From: Ignelater luminosus
Taxonomy: Eukaryota > Arthropoda > Insecta > Coleoptera > Elateridae
DNA: 64,000 nt
Assembly: GCA_011009095.1 (NCBI GenBank)
Contig: VTPC01003420.1
Span: forward strand, 7,273 to 71,272
Direction: 5' to 3'
In this document: one piece after another, positions 44,901 to 56,900 of the stretch
Layout: each line of letters begins with the position of its first letter
How positions within the stretch are numbered: position 1 is the stretch's first letter
Notes under the pieces: generated by a model
The model's input: the letters and a program-made list of their open reading frames with translations, nothing else
The model's database searches: none
What the model was told of the DNA's origin: nothing
Position numbers and translations under genes: made by a program

Positions 44901-47900
44901 ACAGATTAATACTAGTCTCAAGTAAAGTAACGTACAACACCCTGCTCTGAGGTTTATCCCTAGTTTGCTAGCAATGCGGAATAACAAGAGTCTTTTAATA
45001 CCATCAGCAAAACCATGACGTCAAAATGTTCAGTTAGGAAGCATCCTTTGTCGCTCAGATAACTGAGCAATCACTAGAATTATTAAATTTTACGGAAATA
45101 GTGTCCAGATATTCTACTGTCTTGTTGACACTAAGAGGCTTCTACATAAACTTTACCGCATATTTTGAAGCGTATCGGGTGTTATTAACGTGACTGCTTC
45201 ATGTAAATGTTCTATAGTCCATTTAAAGGGTTTTCAAAGACTATCTCTTTTACAATTTCCCAGAAAAAGAATCAAAGGAATTAAGATCAGGAGATCTTGG
45301 TGGTCAATTTTACTATTTCTGGTAATATATAGTTAACTATAGAGATTTCGACATTCCACTCTTTATTTTTCACTTATTTTTGACTGTTTGACCTGTACAA
45401 CTTTTGACTCTTTAAACTGAACACTAAGATTTCCTACTCAACTCATCAATCTGTAGTGGAGATAATGTGATAAACAGAGTGGTGTCATATTCTGTTACTC
45501 TTTTTCTATCTTGAGAGTCTCAGCAGTCGACTTAAAAAAGTATTCATTGAACTGTTTCTTTGCAGCCTTAGAGCTTTTCAATTCCTATGCCTTAATTTAT
45601 AAAACATATTATAAAGAATCATAGAATAACTACAAGACCGGTTAGTGACATGATATTTAATTGTACTGTTGGTATCAAAAAATGCGAAAAACTCTAACAA
45701 AGTTAAATATCCAGGAGAATTGTTCAGAAGATGAATTCTTGAGAAAATGAGCTTTTTCCATATTCTTATGCAAACAATATGTTAAAAGATATTTTACCAA
45801 ACAAACATTTGTGCACACCAAGGGCTCTTATTTACATAGTGCCATGAATATCCTATCACAAATCTACATATAAGAAGTCATTGTTAGGTATCGTGTGCAG
45901 ATTTTTTTAAAACTTCTCAAATGAGTTTTTTGAACGTAAGATAAGGAAAAAGGTTAGTTCTGTAACTTTTTTTTCTGACTATACTAATATAAGGGCATAT
46001 TGAAATATTATTTATCTAAATATGATAGTAATTTTCAGAGACACTGCTTGTGACCAGGAGTAGACAGCAAGCTACCGTGCTACCAATGTAAAAACTCCTA
46101 ATTAATTGACGTGTGATAATTGTTCATATGTCAACCAATCAGGAATATACATATTTTTCTTTTTAGTTTTATAGCACTTAAATTTTCTGGGATGTTAGGT
46201 CGATTTTTGAACTGACCAAGCCCTATCGCCTAAAAGATCCTTTATGCATATCGATGATTCTAAGAATTTCCTAAAAAGAAACAACTTGAACTTTTTGTAG
46301 GAGCCAAATAAGATGGGATAGATTATCAGATAATACAGCAAAAGGTATTGTGTATTGTGTATTAAATAACACTTTTTATCTAATAAAGAATTTTAGGAAT
46401 TCACAAATACAGAGTAAAACCTCTGCACCTTTATCATCATTCATCAGTAATCAGGCCCAAGATCTCCAAATATTTCTACATATGATATAAGTATGAAATA
46501 GGAAGTATTTTGTCTGTCCTATTGGTCTGTTTTGAAATCGTTTTTCCAATGCATCATTTAATTTGAATCACACTTTGATATTTTTTTTATTTTGCAATTT
46601 TTGTTAGAAATTAATCTTTCTATTGATAATACGGCCTAAACGGTTTCATTTCAGGTGAAAATAAACTTGATTGCGCAATTTGTTTAAGTGTTACATCTTG
46701 AAACGCAAAATCCAAGACGACAGCTTTTCCTCAAAGTTGACTAGAATATTGTTCCGAACATCTTTACTAATTGTCAGCTTCTTTTTCCAAATGTCCGTAT
46801 TATGGTTGTTTTTTGTCTAATTACACTGGACTGTACGGAGATTTTGTGAAAACCACACTTAAATTCTGATCAGTACAGCACAATTGTATAAAATCATTTT
46901 ATAGAAATTATTTCTGCAAGAACTTTCTTGGATGCTCCTTGTATATAACATTATTGACTTTTTACGTACACCTGTTTGCAGAAGAGAAAGATGGTAAACT
47001 AATTAAAGATTAAAGACTATTTGAATGTAAATTTTCCATCACAGTTTACCTACTTACTTATTAAAGAATCGATTTTCGATCATGCAAACCGTGCTCGTCG
47101 ATAATAATAGGGACAAATAACTCCATTTTACATTTACTTTCGTTAAAATACAACATGAATTGATGTTTTAAAAATAAAATTACAATTAACTCTATATTTC
47201 TTGTTTTCATTAAAGGGTTGACATCTGCGGAAACGATAGAAACTGTGGAATTTTAGGTGCTTCCGTACTAGCTGGAATATGCGAACCTAAACAACAAGCC
47301 GCTCTTTGCGAAGACAATGGATTACGTCTAGGTTTTGTGATAGCTCACGAAATAGCACATACGTATGTATGCACATTTTAGTTTATTTAAGTTGTATGTA
47401 ATGTTCCAATCTGTTCGCTATGCGTTTATTTTTGCGGTTGCTTGTTCGCCGCATATAACATATTGGGAATTTTGAATAATTCTCACGCATGGTTGCCGTC
47501 TCATTACCGACAACTGTGACAACAACCGCAATTTCCAGAATGGCGATTCCGCACGATACCCCAACGGAGTCAGGTTGTAACGCTACTCTACCAAATAACC
47601 TTTACACAGTCATGAATCCGTCAGTCAACATTCAAACCGCCGAGTGGTCTGCTTGCAGCTCTAAGTACTTACAGCTTTTTATAAAGTATGTCTACATATA
47701 ATTGTTACTGGCCGATTAGTCTAGTAAATGTTTGTAGTTTAGTCAAGATTTAGGGAGATGCTTGTATGACCCGCCTACAGATCATAGCTTTGAAATGCCA
47801 GATATATTACCCGGAGTCGTGTACGGAGGAGATTTTCAGTGTCGTGAACTTCTCGGACCGAATGCAGCACTATGCGACACTGGAATAGTAAGTAACACAA

Positions 47901-50900
47901 TACAGATACCATTCTTTTGTTATGAAAGTCTCATGCATTTTCTATTGTTTTTCCGATACAATCTGCTGAATTGGCTATAAAATTGCCAGTGTAAAGTAGC
48001 TGGATCGTAAAATTTCTGTTACCCACCGCCAACAACCACCTGCAGTAGCGTGAGCATGAATTCAGGAAGCATTCTATAACAAAATTTTCAGTGATATAAC
48101 GGAGAATATAACGAGGAAATCGCGTGTTACTTTAAGGTTCGTCTAATTGCAAATTTCTTATTCCAAACGATGCAAACGTGAAAAGACTTCCCAACGGAAC
48201 ATTTTCGAAATCGCTTTATTGTTCTGCCCTGTAATTCTCTTATTTTCGATTCCAACCAACGTTGCTCGCAAAATGCGAGCTCGACAAGTTTCTTCGTTTA
48301 TGTTGCATATAAAAGAAAGAAATCCAGCAGAATTTAAAATATAATAATCGCTTGTAGCCGGATATTCCTAACTTCCTCATGTAAAATACTGAAGTCTTCA
48401 TTTCAGTTTTAACGAAGCGCATTAAACTAAATGCCATTTAAATTATCCGAGAAACGAGACTGCGCCGCTCCAAATTGAAACTTTCAGACGAAGCCGTGTT
48501 GTAAATACACCGCTATTAAGTGTTACGCTCCCGGATAAATTTAACAGATTCTAGTTTCTAAAATGTGCATCCAGAGAATCAGTTTATATATTATGCAGAT
48601 TTATGACTAACCTCTATTGTGCCGTTAAAACACCGCCGTTCGGGACCATCTCTTGTAGTGATGACCGCGGTACATTTTACGACTACGTGCAACAAAGGTG
48701 TCTCAGTACGCGAAGCATTCATACCGACCAATTTATTCCACCTGCATATTTTATGTCTTCCTTGGAGCTCCAGTACCCGAATGGGCACATTTATAAAACT
48801 GCTTTTCAGATTCCTTAAGCTACCTACAGCCAGTAATAAATTTACATTAATTTCGAGTTGTGCTTGTCGGAATTTTATATCGCTACATTTTTTTTAAACG
48901 AAGAAATTGTAGGAATGCCAAAATCTGATCTGTTACGTGGAAGACAAAGGGTGTGTAGAAACACACATGGCTGCCGCTCCAGGAACAAACTGCGGAGAGA
49001 AAAAGGTAAATAGCACTTATTAACAAAACAAACTATTTTTCACCTTTTTTTATCACGTCGTTCTAGTGGTGTTTTCGTGGAAAATGTTTAGAAGTGGGAG
49101 AACGTCCGGGTGCTATTGATGGAGGATGGGGACCCTGGTCAACTTGGACAGAATGCTCTAGAAGTTGCGGGTCAGGCATTTCAAGCCGAGAACGACATTG
49201 CGATACGCCGGCTCCCGCTCACGGAGGAAAATACTGCTTAGGAGAACATAAACATCACAGAATTTGTAATACAGAGGTATAAACAGAAAATTAACGGTTT
49301 ATAAACTTCTAAATTAGCTTAATAATCTATAGCCTTGCGCAGTAGGACAGCCATCGTTTAGAAATGTGCAGTGTGCCGAGTTTAATGAATGGGTTTATCC
49401 TGAAGATAGTAAAATGCACGAATGGAGAGCGTATCACATGGATGAGGGTAATTGTCTTATATTATGCCGTATAATCAACATTAAAAGCCAGGCTTATTTG
49501 GTACAATTTGTGTAAAATGGTAGTATTTGACAGTTTTTTTAATATTATACTAACGATAAGAAGAAACATTTTACCTGATTAAATTAAATCTGTGCACTAA
49601 ACTAATAAACTTGATTATACGGTATAAATTACTTCTCTACACTATAAAAATATTCTTTGCAAGTGATCTTTTCAGAAAATCCTTGTGTTTTATTTTGCAT
49701 AAATGACGAAGGGGAAATTGCATCCCTACGCCCACGTGTAGTAGATGGAACGAAGTGCTTGCGGGGATTAAGAGATATCTGCATAGATGGAATATGTAGG
49801 GTAGTAATTAAATAATTAATTATGCGTGAGCTGTTTGTTACGACAGTAGTGTTTGATAGGAGATACCCTGCGATCTTGATTTAGAATCCAATGCCATTGA
49901 AGACTGGTGCGGTGTTTGTCGGGGTGATGGCACGACCTGTAGAGTAATTGAGGGGGAACAGTTTATCCACGAGGGCATCGCTAATGATAGTAAGATATAA
50001 AGATAATTTTCCGGTTTAAATGTCTAACAAAGCACAATTTACTGTAAAGGCAAAACAAAATTGCTAGATATACCCGTAGGAGCAGTTAATATAAAAATTG
50101 AGGAAACGGAACCATCTGAAGCCAAAATAGAAGTGGGAAGTAAAGATGGGAAGATCATGTACATACAAGGGTGAGTCACTGTAATTAGTACTGAATTTTA
50201 GGTACAAAACGATTATTACAACAATGAAATCGCTTATCTAATGGTTGCAATTATATTGATCACTAGACTATGTAATTCGAATCGACTATCCTATTCTCTC
50301 ACTAATTGATTTAGGTACCTTCGTGTTTTTCAACTCATAGTAATTAAACATTGTTTTAATGTTTCCCGATTTTGCTACACGTCTAAAAATATGATCAGCT
50401 AAAAATTTTGGCCCTCGCAGAATCAAGTTAAAGTTCACATACATTTAATCACAGCTGGTAATAAATTGAATTTATTTCCTTCCCAGGGAAACATACGGGC
50501 TGTTTAACATGTCTGGTACCAAAGCGTGGTTGGGAAATATTCGCACAAAACAGGAGGCACTTAGTGTTCCAGGGCCTATTACAAGTGAAATGTCAATATG
50601 GGTACGTTATTCACTATTGTCAATACAAACAACTACTTTATTTTGTTGTAGATTGCTACATTAGATAACGTTACTATCAAGTATTCGTTTGGTCTGAAAG
50701 AGTTTCTAAAACGACCTACTCATTTCGGTTGGGATTACCTTGAGTGGTCAAAATGTTCAGCACATTGCGGTCCTGGAACTTCAGAAGCCTTACCTAGATG
50801 TATAGAAAAAACAGCTGGTTTAGTAGATGATAGTTACTGCATAAAGTTGAAGAAACCCAAAGAACTAATTCGACCTTGTGAGATAGCACCGTGCATACCT

Positions 50901-53900
50901 AGGTGACTAAGATGAAATATTAAACATTCCATTTATTCCAAAATCATTCTTTTTGATTCGCTTTAGGTGGATGATAGGTGATTGGCAGAAGTGTATATGT
51001 CCTCGAGGAGTTCGCTATCGGATGGTTAAATGTGTTAAACCTGCAGGAGAAGGGGAGGGAGAATCAGATATTATTTCAGATAGAGAATGTGCAGGTCCTA
51101 GACCGAAGCAGAGAAGTGAATGCGCTTGTAAATCTAGATTACTTAGGAATTTAGGTAAACTAACTTAAACATCACGCAGAGTGATTTTGAATTCTTATAT
51201 CCTACTGTTCTAAAGGACGCAGAAAAGGTCGATTACGAGCCGCTAAAGCTAGAGAGTTGATGAAATTACAAAAATCACTTAGACGTGATCTCTGCCTGAC
51301 TGCAATAAATGTGGTAAGTATGTCATTAACTTAATGAAAATTACAGTTAAAACACATTCATCCTCTTGGGCTTGGTGTTAAGAAATATATTAATCTTTTC
51401 CCTATCTACATCATAATTCTCTGTAGGATCTTTTGTGAAAATACAAAATTACAAAACAATTACTTTCCAATGAAATTAAAATCAATAGCTATCTCTAAAT
51501 ACACCAGAATCCTGATCAGCCGACATAATACGAGTATCTGCACTTACAAGCACATAGGTTTGTTGGAAAGTTCCTGAAAGGATATTTAATTGGATATTTT
51601 GGGATTTTCCTATTCTCGCTTCATTGCTAATTACGATATGGCAGTCTGAAATTAACCATTTTGGCGGCATTCAATTGTTTATTGCAAAATTCTTTCAAAT
51701 TTCAAGTTTAAAATGAGGGAGATCAAGAAACTTAAATTTTCATTTCTCTCGAGTTTTCTAAACATCCTGTACTTATTACCCTGATTTACTGTCTTAATGG
51801 TTCAATGGAAAAAAAGTAGAAGTAAAAGAGTATTTTCATCTACATTGGCGAGATTATTTTTAGTTATTGTCGCAGCAATCTTTTATGCAGGAAATATCTA
51901 TTACTGCGAATAAGACCTATCAAGCAACAAAGAAATTAGAGGAAGCTATTAGAATTGATATAAATACATACCGACTGATTTTATCAGCAAAGCACACTAG
52001 TTCGTTCACCTATTACAAATTATCACTAATCTAATTTAGGTTGTTTTTGGGTCGAAAAATCATTGTGTACAGAAACATCAACGAAATACCCTTTAAGTTC
52101 CTAACGAGAGCGTTTAGGAGGTAAACACACCATGGTTTTTCAAAATCTGTCCAAAATAGATCCCAAAAACGCCTTCCGCATATAGTGAGAATTTTATGTT
52201 GACATAACCAAGATAATCATCAGTGAAGGAATAGATTTTACCTAAAGAGCAAGCTCCATTCAGCAAACTAAATTGGTGTTCTATAACTGCGACTTCTATA
52301 CAGTTTCGTTGATATTGTAGCTTTTGAAGATATTTTGAAAAAAAGCTGAAACATTTTGTTTTAAAGATTGATCATTACAAATAATATACCTGTAGCGATA
52401 AACAGAAACTTTATTCAGAAAAGCAAAAATATTTAATGGTGGGTGGTTTGTTTATTATTATTATTGCCATGTCAATTTGGCAGCTATGTTGAACATGCAG
52501 ATTATGTAGATTTACACTGGGAATCATTTAAAGGAATGTATAATTCTTGTTTGTTTTTAATCTGTCAAATTGTCGACAAATTAATACTACATAAAGTGAA
52601 AACGTATATCACTTTGAAAAGGGAGTGCCGCTATTAAGCATGATATATACCATAGAACTTAGATTTTGCAACATTTTATTGGCTGCTAGGAAAAAGGAGG
52701 AGTATAACAATAATTCCAAGAAATTGCTAATACCCATATTATTTTTACAAATAGTTTTTTATAATTGGTCTGGTTGTATTTTTAGTGTAGGAGGAGTTAA
52801 GACCTTCCAAGAACAAAAAAATAACTATACCTAAGTAGGCGGAGTAGGTGTGACAGACAATTGTTTTTATTGAATTCTTTTATTCTGTATACTTCAGTTA
52901 ATTAGATTTGCAATTTTATTTTGCTTTTTTACTTGAACAAGATTTATTTCCTTGATAGGTATATAAATAAAATTTTCTATTGCAATGCATACACAGCATG
53001 TTTAATAAGTAATTTCCATATAAATCTTCTATTAAGATTAATTCCATTTAAAAATGAATATCGCGTTATTTGCATCTTGTGATGCTGGAGGTAAATTTTA
53101 TTCATAGAATTAATTTTTACAATGGTCAAACGGCCACTTATGTTGTTTGTCTTTCTTAATGAAACTATTGAAAACTTAAAACAAATCCGCCTTTGAAATT
53201 GCTTTATGTATTATGTAGTATGTTAACTCATGTTGACAGTTTTGAATTAATAATGTCTTAATGTTAATTAATGATAATGGTGTTCACTTTATTAATTTCT
53301 CAGAGAACCTAACATCAACTGTATTTCTTATTTTCCTTCAATATAATTACGACACTATTGCATGAGAAAATATTTTATTTTTTACGTAGTATACGAAATA
53401 TATTGCTAGATGTCTTTTTCTCTATTGTAAATTCCAAACCATTTATATCAATCATAATAAGAAACGTGCAGTGGTGTGGTGTTTCTTAGAAATATATGCT
53501 AAAATGCTTATGAATACACCTACATAATGTTGTGGTATCACAGTAGAAGAGTTTCAATCATTTTGATCTGACATTATTTACAGCAGTTAGATAGAACTAG
53601 CGACAATACTTTTTAATATGCTATAAATATGTTTAACTCTATAAAAACCATTCAGCAAACATTTAATAGAAAAATGTGAAGTTACCGAAACCAACATAAC
53701 ATACTAAATGATGTTTCAGAAGTTACAAGTCATTAGAGACTATACGATAAATACCAATAAGAGGAGTTAGCAGTCTGCTATCAACGTTATAAGTTTCTTT
53801 TCCTCTTTATGGTTATGAAAAACTAACTTGTAAAAACAAACTGGAAATTTATAAAAGCTTTTACAAAATTTGTCACACATTTATTTTAAGAGGCAATCTT

Positions 53901-56900
53901 TATGGCAAATAATTTTGGAGCTTGGAGCTGCATTCTTTGGTGTTAGCTATATTTTATAGTTATTTTAGTAGATAAATAATTCTCGTACTCATCTACCTAA
54001 CTTGTATATTAAAAATATAATTTTTCTAAAGTTCAAGTAAGATACAATATAACCAACGAATGAAAACGTAGATAAATCGATCACTAGAGAAAACTAAAAA
54101 CGTCTTTTATCAGTGGTTTCTCTAGTTGTCTTCACAGACAATTCATGGGCTTTGTAAATCTTGACTAGCATTAGAAAGCCAGAATTTTGTTTGAGTCGTA
54201 GTTGGAGTTAAGATGTGACGTGCAATTTCCCAGACTTGATTATAGAAGATGGTTTGATGAGTAACTTGTTTTGATATTAAGGACAACAATATGAGTTTTA
54301 TACTTTATACTTTATTTTTCGACATAGTTTTCTCGAAGTTAAACGCACTCACTCCAACATTTCTCCAAGTTTGTGATTCCTTTGCGGAAGTGGTTTTTTC
54401 AAGGCCCTCCAAATACTCGTATCACCTCTTCCTTTAAGCTAAATTTTTGTTTAACCAAAAAAGTTTTGAGTTTCGATAAGGGGGTAGATCGGACAAATAG
54501 GATGGATGCTGAAGAACTTCAAACCTCAATTTAGTCAATTTTTGCTCAGCGAAACGACTTGAATAACCCGGTGCGTTATCATGGTAAAACATCTCCAAAA
54601 GTGCCGCATAGTATTCTCCATTAATGCTTTCCCCTTCTCAAGGTAGTCATTCAGGAGAATTATCTTTGCGCTCCAAAAAACTGACGTCGTCACCTTTCCA
54701 GAGGATAGTACGCGTTTCGCCTATTTCGGAGTCGATTCACCTCGTGCAACGGATTGTTGTATAGTGGCCAATTCACTTTTCGACCATGGTCGCAAAATGC
54801 CGCAAAAATGCACTGAATTTTTTTTAAACACTTACAAACAGTTGGCTGATGTTCGCATACGAATTCGCTTGTGAGCAGACGCGGCACCCACTCTGCGCAA
54901 GGTTTTTTCATGTGTAACTCAAAGTGCAAAATAAAGTGAATTGCTTAGTTAAGATGTCTGTGACCTCTGCTAGCTTGCGCACTCTCACTCATCTGTTGGC
55001 CAAAACCATATCATGGGGTTTGTTGAGAATTTCTAGTGTGGCAGTTGTTTTTGAACCTCCAGGACGTAGTGCTTGCTCTGGAGTGCTTCAATTCGTTTCC
55101 CCAAAGTCAAACGGTTTTATAGGAAAGACATAAGTTCCCCAATATAAGCAAAATCCTTTCATGAATTTCTTTCACTGTTTCCCCTTTCAAAGAACCGAAT
55201 TGAATCACACCACGAATTCTAGTTTTATTTATTTTGCACTGTCACTTGGAATACTTGTGTTTAAGTAAGTCTATAGAAAGGAAATTTTATGACTACTTGT
55301 ACAGTTGTACCACCTCGAGTGTAGCCAAAGTCAGCGTAAGAAAACATCAAATCCAGAAGCCTGTATTCGTGCATAATCGTTTACCCTCATTGACATTCGT
55401 ACTCCTCGAAATTTCTTTTGGTTATGATATAGGATATTTTGTTAAATTTCTTTATACCGTATGTCCCCTTTGAAGACGCATCATAGTGATTTCTCATGTA
55501 AAACTTTTAATCAAGAGGAAACAGAGGTAATTTGGCTCCAAATTCCTATGTTTTCTTGAAACAAAAATCTGAAATAAAGAAAAACATGTGTTGGCTGACT
55601 TGTTTGGCGTAATGAAGTGACAGATTAGAATTGACCAATGTCCTTTGGAATACCTTATTTAATTAATTAAATTGTTGCTTTTTGATTGTAAAAAACGCTA
55701 AAATATTTTTTCATTCTGTGGAATAAAACTTCGGCATTAATATGTCACTACAATGCTTGTCTTTTTGCTCTTGCAAATCCCCACATTTTCGTAGACTCCC
55801 TGTTCTATGTACGCATTTAACTCTTTGAAGAAAATTTTTGTCAAACGACATGCTGCAGATTCCACAGATTTCTAAAGCTTTCTTACAGTCTAGGCTAAAT
55901 TTCTAAGGTTTCTCTGCGCTTTTTCAAATCTGACAGCATTTGAAACCTTTATAGCAGGATTCTTTTTCAGATCCTTGCGAGTCTGTGGATTCTTATGGTC
56001 CTGGGGCTCTTGTGTGTTTGCCAATCTTAGTGGGATCGGGTTCTTTGATCTCTCTATTACTTCGGTGCTTAAAAAGCATAAAGCAATAGTAAGAATTCTA
56101 AGAATGTGGTTTTGATCTCATGGGGCTAAGGACTTTTACAGAAATTTAATAACTTTGTATATTAAGGGATCACCAAAAAGAGTATTAGTTTTAAGTCCCC
56201 AAAAGTATAAATCTGCCAGTGTGACTTAAGAAAGGTTCTTGTTTTTCAGAATGTTAAAAATTTTTTTGATCAACCATTTCAATAGTGTTAAGAATCTAAA
56301 TGTAATAAATTGAGCTAGGACGTTTTAGGTTGGAATTCAAGAATCAGCTCCCACCAACAATGACGCGAATAGCTGCGTGTGCGAAACTGATAGGAGACAA
56401 AAACCTAAAACGTCCTAGTCAAATAATAAATAACGTTTCTGTAGAGAGATCTATCTGAGAATACTTACTATGTTGGTATGGTGTGCCTTTACTAAGCTCC
56501 ACATTTGATTTTAACGGAAACGAAACCCAATGTTGATGTTATACTTATTATAGCTAGCATTCCTAATCACCTAAAGCAATCTTGATTAGATAAAACCTTT
56601 TAAATGAGCAACATCATAGTCTAGCATTTAATGCGGTATTAAATGAATGGTTTAATAAAGAATGCTGTAGTTTAGTCGTGTAATTTGAAGATATGCTCAC
56701 AACTTTGCAAATCCAGTAAGTTTTCCAGTAAAGTAGTAATTATTGTATTATGTAACATCTTCAGTTTTCTCGAAGTAAGATCTGTTAAAAACATTGGTTA
56801 ACCTTGATTCAGAACGAGTATGGATTATTATTATGGAGTATTAAGAACGTCATCGTAACTGTTAACGTTCAATCAGTAATCAGGGATCTAGGTATTATTT

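Larger units (their letters stand above)
33730..47215 (+). other. ADAMTS intron 5 (13.5 kb)
   Basis: Runs from GTATTT to cattaaag. It holds the reverse-transcriptase fragment, the hairpin element at 40.1 kb and the BEL/Pao fragment. ORFs at 43.8-44.0 kb and 44.6-44.8 kb have no recognisable content. Confidence 0.75.

Noticed and set aside
45270-45330. Text resembling a transposase (LRSGDLGG) at 45.3 kb
   Set aside because: Too short and isolated to assign.
47741-47758. Alternative acceptor gatttag|GG for exon 8
   Set aside because: It would break frame with exon 7; the acceptor at 47742 keeps phase and adds the expected family residues.
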